Shown: one piece after another, positions 9,743 to 19,098 of the stretch
How positions within the stretch are numbered: position 1 is the stretch's first letter
Layout of the letters: each line of letters opens with the position of its first letter
Source: Candidatus Dechloromonas phosphorivorans
Lineage (GTDB): Bacteria > Pseudomonadota > Gammaproteobacteria > Burkholderiales > Rhodocyclaceae
Direction of reading: 5' to 3'
NCBI GenBank assembly: GCA_016709495.1
Contig: JADJMS010000046.1
Location: 186,001-250,000 of the forward strand
Length of the DNA: 64,000 bases
Notes under the pieces: model-generated
What the model saw: only the letters and a program-made list of their open reading frames with translations
Database searches by the model: none
Told to the model about the DNA's origin: nothing
Translations under genes and position numbers: made by a program

Positions 9743-10311
9743 GGGGCGTCTTTCCATTCTTCAATGCGCAGGCGCAGTTCGATCTCGCTGTTTCGGTTGA
9801 GTTTCAAGACCGAAGGCAGGGCGTCAGCGGTATCGTTGTCATAGGAGTAATCGATCTGCCAGCCGGCATTGAGCATCTGTTGCGGTCGACCGAGAAAATC
9901 GCGTTGAATTTTTGCCGGCTCAGTGGAGCGGCCAAGTAGCCAGTCAGGCAGTTGGCTGACTGGCAAGCGTTGGCCGGTGACTTCTTCAAGCAGGCTATCC
10001 GGGTTGTCCGATTCACGAGTTTCACCGTTGGCTGTGCGCAGAATCGCATGGCCGGGCGTGCTCTCAATTTCAGCAATGCCAAAACCCAGTGGGTTGGATA
10101 GTAGTAGTTGGCTCCTGCCATTTTTCTGTTGCCAGCTCAGTCTGCCGCCTGAACTTTGTACTGCTTCGCCCGGTATGCTGACGCGCAGGGCAAAGCGGGC
10201 TTCCAAGGCGAAATCGCCAACTTGCTGGCGGGCTGGTGGCGGGCGACTTGGTGTCGTGCTACAACCGGCTAACAAACTGGCAGTCAGCAGGATCGATGCA
10301 ATAAATCTCAA
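9739..10311 (-). CDS. lolB: Outer-membrane lipoprotein localisation protein LolB
   Basis: LolB accepts lipoproteins from LolA and inserts them into the outer membrane. The 190-residue precursor has a lipoprotein signal with lipobox LLAGC (Cys16) followed by STTPSRPP. The body shows RFALRVSIPGEAVQSSGGRLSW and the NPLGFGIAEIE stretch typical of the LolB beta barrel. The start is TTG at 10311, overlapping the stop of the upstream TPR gene as TTGA; no nearby ATG fits. Its stop overlaps the ispE start. Confidence 0.94.
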   Translation of the reverse strand: MRFIASILLTASLLAGCSTTPSRPPPARQQVGDFALEARFALRVSIPGEAVQSSGGRLSWQQKNGRSQLLLSNPLGFGIAEIESTPGHAILRTANGETRESDNPDSLLEEVTGQRLPVSQLPDWLLGRSTEPAKIQRDFLGRPQQMLNAGWQIDYSYDNDTADALPSVLKLNRNSEIELRLRIEEWKDAP

Positions 10312-12014
10312 AGCTTGAGTTTCTTGATAGCGCTGCTTAGAACTTCATTCTCCGGATTTTTCTTGGCGGCATTCTTGAGCAGGAGGCGAGCGTCATCCTT
10401 GCGATTAAGCGCCGACAAGACTTCGCCAAGGTGGGCGGCAATTTCCGGGTCAGCCTTGAGTTTGTACGCGTTTTCCAGCGTCGTCAGCGCCTCGTTGAGT
10501 TTGCCCTGGCGATAAAGCACCCAGCCCATGCTATCCATAATGAAAGGGTCTTCTGGGGCGAGTGAAAGGGCTTGCGTGATGAACTGGTGTGCTTCATTGA
10601 GCCGGATATTGCGTTCAGCCAGCGAATAACCCATCGCATTGAGGGCGTGGGCGTGGTCCGGCTTGATTTCAAGCAGGCGCATGAGGTGCTTTTCCAAAAC
10701 ATCGGCTTTGCCCAGACGTTCTGCAGTGAGTGCTGTTTCGTAGAGTAATTCAGTGTTGTCGGGTTGCTTGGCCAGGGCGCTCTCAAGCAGGGCATAGGCT
10801 TCGGCGTGCTTGCCGGCTTCGCGCAGCAGTTGTGATTCGGCGAGAATCAGCTGCGTGCGTTCATTGTTATTGCTCGCTTGTGTGCTGTGTATCATTTCTC
10901 GCGCTTCGTCAGGACGACCTAACTTGAGCAAAATCTGTGCGGCACGTGCGCGGGCATTGATGTACTGGTCGCCAACAGTGACTTGGCGGTAATGCTCAAG
11001 CGCCGGCTCAAGTTGTTTCTGGTCTTCGTCAATCTGGCCAATGAAAAAATGCACCGTGCTTTTGTCCGGGAAATCGGATTTGAGCAATTTTTCCAGCTGG
11101 GCGCGTCCCGTGGTGGAGTCACCTTGTTGCAGGGCAAGCATGGCAACCGGATAGATGACTTCAGGGTTGTCCGGATTGTCCTTGATCAGACGATCAAACT
11201 GGGTGCGTGCCGTGTCGTATTTTTTCTCGCTGATGAGCAGGCGAGCGAGGGCGAGGCGTGCATCGCGGGCGTTGGGGTAGCGCTCAACGAAATCGCTCAG
11301 GCTGGAAATTGCGGTTTGGCTGGATTGCCGGGCTTGTAAATGGGCGCGGGCGAGGGCGGCCGGTTCCCAGTCCGGGCGTAATTGCAGAGCCTTCTCGAAC
11401 TCACTCTGAGCGCGCATGAAATCGCTGGTATTGGCAGCTGCCTGGCCCATCGCAAAGTGCGCTTCGGGCACTTCGTTGTACGGGGTGGCCAGACGGTCAA
11501 CCAGACGTTGAACGGCTTTTTTGTCGCCATGACGAGCCAGCATGCGGTTCAGGTGCATCAAATTCGCAGGCAAGCTGGCTTTATCCTGCTCAAGAACAGT
11601 TGCCAGTTGTGGAGCGAGGTCGTCGAGCCGGTTCGAGAGGACCATCAGGGAGGATTGTGTCTGCTGGGCTTTGACCGATTCCGGATCGACCTCCAACCAT
11701 AATTTATTGAGCTCTATCGCCAGATCGTATTTGCGCGCAAAGGCGGCAACCTCGGTGGCGCGGGCGATAACCTGGGGATCACGTGTGCGCTGGGCGAGAT
11801 CTGCCCAGGCGCCTACGCCCATTTCAATATCGCCGCGTTGCAGGGCAATATCGCCGACCAGTGCCTGAAATACCGTGCGACCCAATGCATCTTCCGCACC
11901 CACCTGCTTGCCGGCCAGGCTTTTGCTTGGCAGTTGTTTGACGGCCGGTTCTGCTGCCTGGCTGGCGCCGGTAAAGGCAAAAATTAGAGCGGCGACAATC
12001 AGTTTGATAGGCAT
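10308..12014 (-). CDS. Tetratricopeptide repeat protein
   Basis: A 568-residue secreted protein with a cleavable signal (about 20 residues, ending SQA-AEP) followed by many TPR units. Clear repeat segments include AHFAMGQAAANTSDFMRAQ, ALNAMGYSLAERNIRLNEA and the adjoining DSMGWVLYRQGKLNEAL. TPR proteins scaffold protein complexes; this one sits directly upstream of lolB with overlapping codons, as in many betaproteobacteria, so a role in envelope assembly is likely but unproven. The start is ATG 12014. Confidence 0.9.
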   Translation of the reverse strand: MPIKLIVAALIFAFTGASQAAEPAVKQLPSKSLAGKQVGAEDALGRTVFQALVGDIALQRGDIEMGVGAWADLAQRTRDPQVIARATEVAAFARKYDLAIELNKLWLEVDPESVKAQQTQSSLMVLSNRLDDLAPQLATVLEQDKASLPANLMHLNRMLARHGDKKAVQRLVDRLATPYNEVPEAHFAMGQAAANTSDFMRAQSEFEKALQLRPDWEPAALARAHLQARQSSQTAISSLSDFVERYPNARDARLALARLLISEKKYDTARTQFDRLIKDNPDNPEVIYPVAMLALQQGDSTTGRAQLEKLLKSDFPDKSTVHFFIGQIDEDQKQLEPALEHYRQVTVGDQYINARARAAQILLKLGRPDEAREMIHSTQASNNNERTQLILAESQLLREAGKHAEAYALLESALAKQPDNTELLYETALTAERLGKADVLEKHLMRLLEIKPDHAHALNAMGYSLAERNIRLNEAHQFITQALSLAPEDPFIMDSMGWVLYRQGKLNEALTTLENAYKLKADPEIAAHLGEVLSALNRKDDARLLLKNAAKKNPENEVLSSAIKKLKL

Positions 12015-12103
12015 TTGCTGCTTTCGGTCATGGTCTGCGTATTAGAACGCATAAAATCTGTTTAGTTTGCGATGTTATTTGGGATTTGTCGGAGGAACAA
12101 GCG

Positions 12104-12928
12104 ATGCCCGAGTTGCCCGAAGTCGAGGTCTGCCGCCGTGGCTTGCTGCCGGTGATCGAAAATCAGTATTTGCTGGGTGCCGTGGTGCGAGTACCGCGCC
12201 TGCGTTTGCCAATTCCGCCTGAGCTGGATCAGCTACTGGCCGGGCAGCAGGTGGTGGCTGTGCGCCGGCGTGGCAAATATTTATTGCTCGATTGTCGGGG
12301 AGGCAAGGAGGATGGTTGTCTGATCATCCATCTGGGTATGTCCGGCAATCTGCGTTTCGTGCCGCTGGGTTCGCCACCCGGCAAGCATGATCATGTAGAT
12401 ATTCTCCTGGCGCAGCAAATTCTGCGTTTCGGCGACCCACGCCGCTTTGGACTTGTTCTCTGGCAGCCGACGAGTGAGCCGCCGCCGGCCTTGCTGACGG
12501 TCATGGGCATCGAGCCGCTGGAAGACGAATTTACGTCTGAATGGCTATTTGAGGCGACTCGGCGTCGCGCCGGGCCGATCAAACCAATCCTGATGGATAG
12601 CCATTTGCTGGTTGGGGTGGGAAATATTTATGCTGCCGAAAGTCTCTTCCGGGCGGGTATTTCGCCGCTGCGGGCGGCCAACCGCATCAGTCTTGAGCGT
12701 TATGGCCTGCTTGTGGCGGCGATTCGCGCAACACTGGCTGATGCGATAGCTGCTGGCGGCAGCAGTATTCGGAATTATGTACATAACGACGGCAGTGAGG
12801 GCTGGTTTCAGATCAATGTCGCAGTTTATGATCGGGCGGGTGAACCATGCCGGCGATGTGACGGTACGGTGAAACAGATTCGTCAGGGGGGGCGATCGTC
12901 GTTCTATTGTCCTCGCTGTCAACATTGA
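12104..12928 (+). CDS. mutM: Formamidopyrimidine-DNA glycosylase
   Basis: Bifunctional base-excision repair enzyme that removes 8-oxoguanine and cuts the abasic site. The product begins MPELPEVEV: Pro2 is the catalytic amine and Glu3 is conserved. Lys near residue 60 (RRGKYLLL), HLGMSG, the VGVGNIYA-type helix-two-turn-helix and the C-terminal zinc finger CRRC...CPRC (last 30 residues) complete the family. Length 274 is normal. ATG 12104 follows GGAGGAAC; an in-frame start at 12086 lacks the Pro2 that chemistry needs. Divergent from the TPR gene. Confidence 0.98.
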   Translation: MPELPEVEVCRRGLLPVIENQYLLGAVVRVPRLRLPIPPELDQLLAGQQVVAVRRRGKYLLLDCRGGKEDGCLIIHLGMSGNLRFVPLGSPPGKHDHVDILLAQQILRFGDPRRFGLVLWQPTSEPPPALLTVMGIEPLEDEFTSEWLFEATRRRAGPIKPILMDSHLLVGVGNIYAAESLFRAGISPLRAANRISLERYGLLVAAIRATLADAIAAGGSSIRNYVHNDGSEGWFQINVAVYDRAGEPCRRCDGTVKQIRQGGRSSFYCPRCQH

Positions 12929-12983
12929 ATTTCACCGGCAAGTCCATGTTTTTGTGCTAAATTGAAGTTTCTACGCATCCCGG

Positions 12984-14942
12984 ATGCCTGCTATGACACT
13001 TGCAAATCAGTTTGCTGCCTATACCGAATGGCGCACCAGCCTTTTTTCATCCATCGGCCAGTTCAAAGGCTGGTTGGCGGAAAACGAACTTTCTGACGCC
13101 CAGATAGATCTGCGCCTGACGCAGCTTCTTGAGCGCTTGCGCGAAGACAGGCTTAATGTTGCTTTTGTTGCCGAGTTCTCGCGCGGCAAGTCGGAACTGA
13201 TCAACGCCATCTTTTTTGCCGAATACGGTAGCCGCATGCTGCCCTCTTCGGCTGGTCGCACGACGATGTGCCCGACCGAGTTGCTGTTTGATGGCAACAA
13301 GCTGCCATGTATCGAGTTGCTGCCGATTCAGACGCGTTCTTCGAATTCCGGGGTGACGGAGTACAAGCGTTTTCCTGAAGAGTGGAAGGTGATTACGCTC
13401 GATATTGACGAACCGGATGCCATGAAGGATGCCTTGAGTCATGTCAGTGAAACGACGCGGGTCTTGCCGGAGCAGGCAGGGAAGCTGGGTTTTGAGGTGG
13501 GCAAGGGCGAAGTGGATCTTTATCGTGTCGGCGACGATGGCATGGTTGAAATTCCGCGTTGGCGCCACGCAGTCATCAATTTTCCACACCCCTTGCTCAA
13601 ACAAGGTCTGGTGATTCTCGATACGCCGGGCCTTAACGCTATCGGTGCCGAGCCGGAATTGACGCTTTCCCTTTTGCCCAATGCGCATGCCGTGCTTTTC
13701 ATTCTGGCCGCAGATACGGGCGTTACGCAGTCCGATTTGACGATCTGGAAGGATCACATCGGTACCGGTGGGGCGACCAAGCGTGGTCGGATGGTGGTCA
13801 TGAACAAGATTGATGGCCAGTGGGATGAACTGAAAACGCAGGAAGAGGTCGATGCAGAAATTCAGCGTCAGGCTGATAGCTGCGCCGAAATTCTCAACCT
13901 TTTACCGAGCCAGGTTTTCCCTGTTTCTGCCCAAAAAGGGCTGGTTGCCAAGATTAACGATGACGCAGAGTTGTTGGCCAAAAGTCGATTGCCACAACTT
14001 GAGGCGGCGCTTTCGGATGAGCTGATTCCGGCCAAGCAGGATATTGTTCGCGAGAATACCGAAAGTGAGTTTGGCGATGTCAGCCAGCGCATGCGCGGCT
14101 TGCTCGAGTCGCGTCTCGTTGGCCTGCGTGAGCAATTGACTGAACTGACCGAGTTGCGCGGCAAGAACAAGGGCGTTGTCGAGTACATGATGGGCAAAGT
14201 GCGCGCCGAAAAGGAGGAGTTTGAGTCCGGGCTACAGCGTTACTACGCTGTGCGCAGCGTCTTTTCCACGCTGACCAATAACCTGTTTGGCCATCTCGGT
14301 TTGGATAGCCTGGGTGCCAGGACGAGTACGACGCGTGAGGCGATGCTTGAAGCAACATTTTCCAAAACACTATCGGATGCAATGACTACGTTTTTTGGGA
14401 AATCACGCGAGTCCCTGTCCAAGTCTAGCGGCGAAATTAGCGAGATTTTGGCGATGATGGATGCGGTCTACAAGAAATTTTCTGTCGAACACGGTCTTAA
14501 GCTGGGTTCGCCAACTACCTTTTCGCTGCTGCGCTACGAAAAGGAACTTGATCGTCTTGAGGCTTGGTGTGATACCCACCTGAACTCCATGCTCAGCCTG
14601 ATGACGACTGACAAGAAACACATAACGCAGAAATTCTTTGAGGAGGTTGCCGTGCAGGTTCGCCGAGCCTTCGTCAAAGCGAACAAGGATGCGGAAAGCT
14701 GGCTGCGGGCGATTATGGCGCCGATGGAAACGCAGGTGCGTGAGCACCAGATTCAGTTGAAGCGCCGGCTGGAAAGTATCAAGCGCATCCATCAGGCGAC
14801 TGATACGCTGGAAGATCGCATTGCGGAACTGGATAGCGTCGAGAAGGGTCTGTTGGCTCAGATTGTGGCGCTCGAAGGGATGGCGGCCAATGTGCGTAAT
14901 TTGCTGATGACGGACGAGACGAGGTTGCTACAAGCGGCCTGA
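12984..14942 (+). CDS. Bacterial dynamin-like GTPase
   Basis: A 652-residue large GTPase. G1 is AEFSRGKSELINAI (about residues 62-75), the G3 is LDTPGLNA (about 215) and the G4 NKID (about 275). The long C-terminal half is helical with coiled-coil character (residues 360-650). Such proteins remodel membranes or respond to membrane stress. It stands alone, 55 bases after mutM, and not in the usual tandem dynamin pair; a terminator follows. Starts at 12984 or 12993 (both ATG) are possible. The exact function is not known. Confidence 0.85.
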   Translation: MPAMTLANQFAAYTEWRTSLFSSIGQFKGWLAENELSDAQIDLRLTQLLERLREDRLNVAFVAEFSRGKSELINAIFFAEYGSRMLPSSAGRTTMCPTELLFDGNKLPCIELLPIQTRSSNSGVTEYKRFPEEWKVITLDIDEPDAMKDALSHVSETTRVLPEQAGKLGFEVGKGEVDLYRVGDDGMVEIPRWRHAVINFPHPLLKQGLVILDTPGLNAIGAEPELTLSLLPNAHAVLFILAADTGVTQSDLTIWKDHIGTGGATKRGRMVVMNKIDGQWDELKTQEEVDAEIQRQADSCAEILNLLPSQVFPVSAQKGLVAKINDDAELLAKSRLPQLEAALSDELIPAKQDIVRENTESEFGDVSQRMRGLLESRLVGLREQLTELTELRGKNKGVVEYMMGKVRAEKEEFESGLQRYYAVRSVFSTLTNNLFGHLGLDSLGARTSTTREAMLEATFSKTLSDAMTTFFGKSRESLSKSSGEISEILAMMDAVYKKFSVEHGLKLGSPTTFSLLRYEKELDRLEAWCDTHLNSMLSLMTTDKKHITQKFFEEVAVQVRRAFVKANKDAESWLRAIMAPMETQVREHQIQLKRRLESIKRIHQATDTLEDRIAELDSVEKGLLAQIVALEGMAANVRNLLMTDETRLLQAA

Positions 14943-14960
14943 ATTCGATCTGTCGCGGTC

Positions 14961-15000
14961 AACAACAAAAAACCCGCAAAAATTTGCGGGTTTTTTGTTG
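14961..15000. terminator. Bidirectional terminator between the dynamin and ferredoxin genes
   Basis: AAAAAACCCGCAAA and TTTGCGGGTTTTTT form a perfect inverted repeat with A-run before and T-run after, so it works on both strands. It separates the converging dynamin-like gene (+) and the ferredoxin gene (-). Confidence 0.9.
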
Positions 15001-15013
15001 GGCATGAGAAAAA

Positions 15014-15271
15014 TCAGGGGCGTTTGTTGCCGGTGAGTTTTTCGTACTTGACCCAGAGAAGTTCTTCAGTTTCGACGTTGTTGGTGTCCTTGGGGATGCA
15101 ATCCACTGGGCAGACCTGAACACACTGCGGTTCGTCATAGTGACCGACGCATTCGGTGCACTTGTTGGGGTCAATTTCATAAATCTCGGCACCCTGCGAA
15201 ATAGCCTCGTTAGGGCATTCTGGCTCGCAAACGTCGCAATTGATGCATTCGTCGGTAATTATTAGGGACAT
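15014..15271 (-). CDS. 2[4Fe-4S] ferredoxin, YfhL type
   Basis: The 85-residue protein has two cluster motifs: CINCDVCEPECP (residues about 9-20) and CTECVGHYDEPQCVQVCP (about 37-54). The eight-residue insertion between the second and third Cys of the second motif marks the Alvin/YfhL-type ferredoxins, which have low-potential clusters. Start ATG 15271 gives MSLIITDEC; upstream frames are not conserved-looking. It lies downstream of coaD, a common betaproteobacterial pairing. Its redox partners are unknown. Confidence 0.94.
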   Translation of the reverse strand: MSLIITDECINCDVCEPECPNEAISQGAEIYEIDPNKCTECVGHYDEPQCVQVCPVDCIPKDTNNVETEELLWVKYEKLTGNKRP

Positions 15272-15287
15272 AGCTGTGCTTCCTCTC

Positions 15288-15782
15288 TCAAATGGCTGAA
15301 AATTTAGCCCGCAGGCGTTTTTCGACACAAGGTTGTACAAATTTGCTGACATCGCCACCCAGTCGCGCAATTTCGCGGACCATGGTAGCGGAAATAAACA
15401 TGTGTTGCTCTCCTGGGGTCAGAAACACGGTTTCGACCTCGGGGTAGACGCTTCGGTTCATACCGGCCATCTGGAATTCGTATTCGAAGTCAGATATGGC
15501 GCGCAAACCACGAACGACAACTTTGGCGCCTTGGTCGTGAACGAAGTTCATCAACAGGGAATTAAAGCCGACAATTTCGACATTTTTGATGTCGCCCAGC
15601 ACTTCACGAGCGAGTTCAACGCGTTCGGCAAGATCGAACAACGGACGCTTTGACGGGCTTTCGGCAATCGCCAGAATGAGTCGGTCGAAGAGGCCAGCAG
15701 CGCGTCGCACGAGATCTTCGTGGCCCTGAGTGATGGGGTCGAAAGTGCCCGGATAGATCGCTACGCGATGATCAAGTTTCAA
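15288..15782 (-). CDS. coaD: Phosphopantetheine adenylyltransferase
   Basis: Fourth step of coenzyme A synthesis: ATP plus 4'-phosphopantetheine gives dephospho-CoA. The nucleotidyltransferase signature YPGTFDPITQGHEDLV (T/HxGH) is near the N terminus, VVRGLRAISDFEYEFQMAGMN is in the middle and the ISATMVREIA motif near residue 130. Length 164 is standard. The only sensible start is TTG 15782, inside the last codons of rsmD (overlap 11 bases), so translation is probably coupled to rsmD. Confidence 0.97.
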   Translation of the reverse strand: MKLDHRVAIYPGTFDPITQGHEDLVRRAAGLFDRLILAIAESPSKRPLFDLAERVELAREVLGDIKNVEIVGFNSLLMNFVHDQGAKVVVRGLRAISDFEYEFQMAGMNRSVYPEVETVFLTPGEQHMFISATMVREIARLGGDVSKFVQPCVEKRLRAKFSAI

Positions 15783-16320
15783 GCTGTTCCCGCCGCATCA
15801 AGTGAAAGTGAACTTCCCCTGCCCTGCCGTGGCGTACTGTGCGCCAGTCGGCTAGGGCTTCTAATTGTTTTTCTGCTTCGACATAAATTGCTGAATTTTC
15901 CTTCAAGACGCCGGCCAATAGAGGCTCCAGGCGGTTGAGCCAGCCCTTGTTGTAGGGTGGGTCAAGGAAGATCAGGTCAAATTTTGACTTGGTAGAAGAT
16001 AAATATTGTATCGCATCCACGCGTTTGATCTCTAGCGCGGGCGGGTTGCCGATCATTTCAGCGTTATCACGCAACGCAGCGATGACGCGTGGTGCCTGCT
16101 CGATCATCACAACTTTGGCGGCGCCGCGTGAAGCGGCTTCAAAACCCAGTGCGCCGCTGCCAGAGAAAAGGTCGAGGCAGTGCTCGCCGGCGAGATCCTG
16201 CCCCAGCCAGTTGAACAGGGTTTCGCGGACGCGGTCCGGCGTTGGACGCAGGCCTTCGCTATCAGGAAACTTCAGGACGCGGCGGCGATACTGGCCGCCG
16301 ATGATGCGCACTGAGTTCAA
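15772..16320 (-). CDS. rsmD: 16S rRNA (guanine966-N2)-methyltransferase
   Basis: Methylates G966 of 16S rRNA with S-adenosylmethionine. Seen are the N-terminal RIIGGQYRRR, RPTPDRVRETLFNWL, the SAM motif DLFSGSGALGFEAASRGA and the catalytic DPPY in IFLDPPYNKG. The start may be TTG 16320, overlapping the M16 stop, or GTG 16311, which gives the more usual MRIIGG opening. Its end overlaps coaD; rsmD-coaD is a standard pair. Confidence 0.97.
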   Translation of the reverse strand: MNSVRIIGGQYRRRVLKFPDSEGLRPTPDRVRETLFNWLGQDLAGEHCLDLFSGSGALGFEAASRGAAKVVMIEQAPRVIAALRDNAEMIGNPPALEIKRVDAIQYLSSTKSKFDLIFLDPPYNKGWLNRLEPLLAGVLKENSAIYVEAEKQLEALADWRTVRHGRAGEVHFHLMRREQLET

Positions 16321-17606
16321 TCGGCAGCAACCGTCACGGTAATCAGGTCAGTTGGCCGAACGCGGCGAGAAAATGCCTGTTTTACGTCGTCGACCGTAAC
16401 CGCCTGCACTTTTTCCTGATAGTGATCGAGGTAATCGAGCGGCATCCCATAGCAAGCAATCATCGTCACGTTATCGAGAATTTTCTTGTTGCTGTCGAGA
16501 CGTAGCGGGAAGCTGCCGGTCAGATTGGCTTTGGCGGCGGCCAGCTCTTCTGCGCTTGGGCCTTCCTTAAGAAAGGTATCAAGGATGTCGCGGCTTACCT
16601 TGATCGCATCCTTGGCTTGTGAGCGTTTGGTTTGCAGGCCGATCTGGAAGGGGCCGGTCTGCCGCATCGGCGCGAAATGGCTGTAGACGCTGTAGGCGTA
16701 ACCGCGTTTGTCGCGCACTTCTTTCATCAGGCGCGAGACAAAGCCGCCGCCGCCCAAAGTGTAGTTGCCGACGACGAGCGGGAAGAAATCAGGATTGCCA
16801 CGTTCGATGGCCGGCAGACCAATATAGACGTGGGCCTGGCTGGCCGGGTGCGGCAGTTTGACGGTGCTGCCTTTCGGGTTTGTTGGTGCGGCGGGTAGCG
16901 TGGCCGCTTCGCCTTTGGGCAGCTTGGCACTCAGACTTTCGGCGATTTTCTCTGCTTCGCTACGCGAGAGATTGCCGACCAGCGTAATGCTGGCATTGGC
17001 GGCTGTGTAATAGCGGGCATGGAAGGCGACAAGGTCATCGCGGGTGATGGCGGCAACGCTTTCCGGTGTCGCTTGTTGGCCATAGGGGTGATTCGGGTAA
17101 AGCGCAGCCCAGAAGGCTTTGCCGGCGATTGAGGCGGGTTGGGTCATCGCTTCCTTGATGCCGGCAATGGTCCGGCCCTGTTCGCGCTCGAAAATAGCGG
17201 CGTCGAAGCGTGGCTGTTGCATGACGGTGCGCAAGGTTTCGATGGCCGGGGCCAGCTTGTCGCGTGCCGACAGGGTTCGAATCGATACGCTGGCGCGGTC
17301 GGTGTCGGCACCACCACCGAGGTTGGCACCAATGTCAGCGAGTTGTTCGGCGATGGCAGTTTCGTCGCGTTCACCTGCGCCGAGGTCGAGGGTGGCGCGG
17401 GTCAGCGCGGCGAGGCCGGATTTGCCGGCAGGGTCGAACACAGAACCGGCAGCAAAATCAACCTGAACATCGAGCATGGGCAGGACGCGGCTTTCAACGA
17501 AATAGACCTTGGCGCCGGAGGGCGAAACCCAGTGTTCAATTTTGACGCCAGCCAGCGCACTTTGGGCCAGAAGCAGGGCAAATGTTACGGTCAACAGCTT
17601 TTTCAT
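16317..17606 (-). CDS. M16-family peptidase-like protein, non-catalytic partner
   Basis: A 429-residue secreted protein with signal peptide MKKLLTVTFALLLAQSALAG. It has the two-domain M16 fold (VEHW-type strand, GGADTDRASVSI, GGGGFVSRLMKEVRDKRGYAYSVYS in the C-terminal domain) but lacks the zinc HxxEH box: the site reads FDPAGKSGLAALTRAT. It is therefore probably the inactive half of a periplasmic two-gene M16 protease with the gene at 17617-18975, 10 bases upstream. ATG 17606 is preferred over a TTG nine codons earlier. Confidence 0.92.
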   Translation of the reverse strand: MKKLLTVTFALLLAQSALAGVKIEHWVSPSGAKVYFVESRVLPMLDVQVDFAAGSVFDPAGKSGLAALTRATLDLGAGERDETAIAEQLADIGANLGGGADTDRASVSIRTLSARDKLAPAIETLRTVMQQPRFDAAIFEREQGRTIAGIKEAMTQPASIAGKAFWAALYPNHPYGQQATPESVAAITRDDLVAFHARYYTAANASITLVGNLSRSEAEKIAESLSAKLPKGEAATLPAAPTNPKGSTVKLPHPASQAHVYIGLPAIERGNPDFFPLVVGNYTLGGGGFVSRLMKEVRDKRGYAYSVYSHFAPMRQTGPFQIGLQTKRSQAKDAIKVSRDILDTFLKEGPSAEELAAAKANLTGSFPLRLDSNKKILDNVTMIACYGMPLDYLDHYQEKVQAVTVDDVKQAFSRRVRPTDLITVTVAAD

Positions 17607-17616
17607 GGCGATTTTC

Positions 17617-18975
17617 TTAGTGGCGAGCTGCAACAGCGGAACGGCGTGGTTTGCCGTCTAGCGCCTGAGGTTCGAGAATACCGATGGTCAGGGAGTCATC
17701 GCTAAAGTATTTCTTGGCGACAGCCTGCACTTCAGCGGCAGTTACTTTTTGCAGCTTTTCCAGCATACGGTCGATTTTTTGATACGGGATGCCGGCAGAT
17801 TCGGTCTGGCCGATTTCCATGGCCTGGCCAAACATCGAATCCAGCTTGTAGACCTGGGAGGCGAGCAATTGCGCCTTGGCGCGCTTCAGTTCCTGTTCGC
17901 TGACGCCTTCTTTTTGCACGCGTTCGATTTCACCCCGCAAGGCTGCTTCGAGTTCGGGTACTGTTTTGCCTTCGGCCGGGCTGCCGTGCAGATAGATCAT
18001 GCCCGGGCCGCGTGCGGTGGCGTCGTAATCAATGCCAACCGAGAGGGCAACTTTCTGTTCGCGGACGAGATGCTTGTTGAAGCGTGCCGCATCGTGGCCA
18101 TCAAGCACGGCACTGAGCATTTCCAGCGCATAAGGATCGCTGTCTTTCTCCACATCGCGCAGGCTGGGCGCCTTGTAACCCATGATGAAGACCGGTAATT
18201 CAGCCGGCGCCTTGACGTTGACCCGACGCGTACCTTCCTGCCCCGGCTCGGCCAGCGTTTTGCGCACCGGAAGGGCGCGGCCTTCGAGCGGGCCATAGTA
18301 TTTTTCGGCCAGTTCAAAAACCGCCTTGTGGTCGACATCGCCGGTGATGATCACGTAGGCGTTGTTCGGGACGTACCAGGTGTCGTACCAGGCCTTGGCG
18401 TCGCTTGCGGTCATCGTTTCAAGATCATTCATCCAGCCGATGATAGGCCGGCGGTAAGGGTGCGCCTGAAAGGCGACGGCGTTCATCTGCTCGAACAGCT
18501 TGGATTGCGGGTTGTCATCAGTGCGCATGCGGCGTTCTTCCATGACCACCTTGATTTCCTGTTCGAACTCCTTGGCGTCAACGTTGAGGTGACGCATGCG
18601 GTCGGCCTCAAGCTGAACCATTTCTTCCAGTTTTTCTTTCGGCACCTGCTGAAAATACGCGGTGTAGTCGCGGCTGGTGAAGGCATTGTCGCGCCCACCG
18701 GCAGCGGCGACGCGCTTGTTGAATTCGCCGGGGCCAACCTCGGGTGTGCCCTTGAACATCATGTGTTCCAGGACGTGAGCAACGCCAGAAGCACCATCGA
18801 CTTCATCCATGCTGCCGATGCGATACCAGACCATCTGGACGGCGGTTGGTGCCCGGCGGTCTTCCTTGACGATGACGCGCAGGCCGTTCTTGAGTGTGGT
18901 CTCGTACGGGTTGGCATTTGCTGCGGTCAACAGCCAGGGAGCTAGAAAAATTGGGAGTAGGTATCGTATGCGCAT
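17617..18975 (-). CDS. M16-family zinc metalloprotease, catalytic partner
   Basis: A 452-residue secreted protein with a signal peptide (to about ANAN-PYE). The inverted zinc motif HVLEH (HxxEH) lies in GVAHVLEHMMFKGT at about residues 66-79, with the downstream Glu in the EEMVQLEADRM helix. It probably degrades peptides or unfolded proteins in the periplasm together with the following non-catalytic paralogue. It is divergent from ftsY. Confidence 0.95.
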   Translation of the reverse strand: MRIRYLLPIFLAPWLLTAANANPYETTLKNGLRVIVKEDRRAPTAVQMVWYRIGSMDEVDGASGVAHVLEHMMFKGTPEVGPGEFNKRVAAAGGRDNAFTSRDYTAYFQQVPKEKLEEMVQLEADRMRHLNVDAKEFEQEIKVVMEERRMRTDDNPQSKLFEQMNAVAFQAHPYRRPIIGWMNDLETMTASDAKAWYDTWYVPNNAYVIITGDVDHKAVFELAEKYYGPLEGRALPVRKTLAEPGQEGTRRVNVKAPAELPVFIMGYKAPSLRDVEKDSDPYALEMLSAVLDGHDAARFNKHLVREQKVALSVGIDYDATARGPGMIYLHGSPAEGKTVPELEAALRGEIERVQKEGVSEQELKRAKAQLLASQVYKLDSMFGQAMEIGQTESAGIPYQKIDRMLEKLQKVTAAEVQAVAKKYFSDDSLTIGILEPQALDGKPRRSAVAARH

Positions 18976-19098
18976 GGGTAAGCGAAGCTTTCAATGGGGG
19001 CATTTCTGCTAGAATCAGGGCCGAATTTTGCACTAATCTGGACGGCATCTTAACGGCTTGTCGTCCGCCTGTCAGTAGCGTTTGAGACCACTTTCCCC

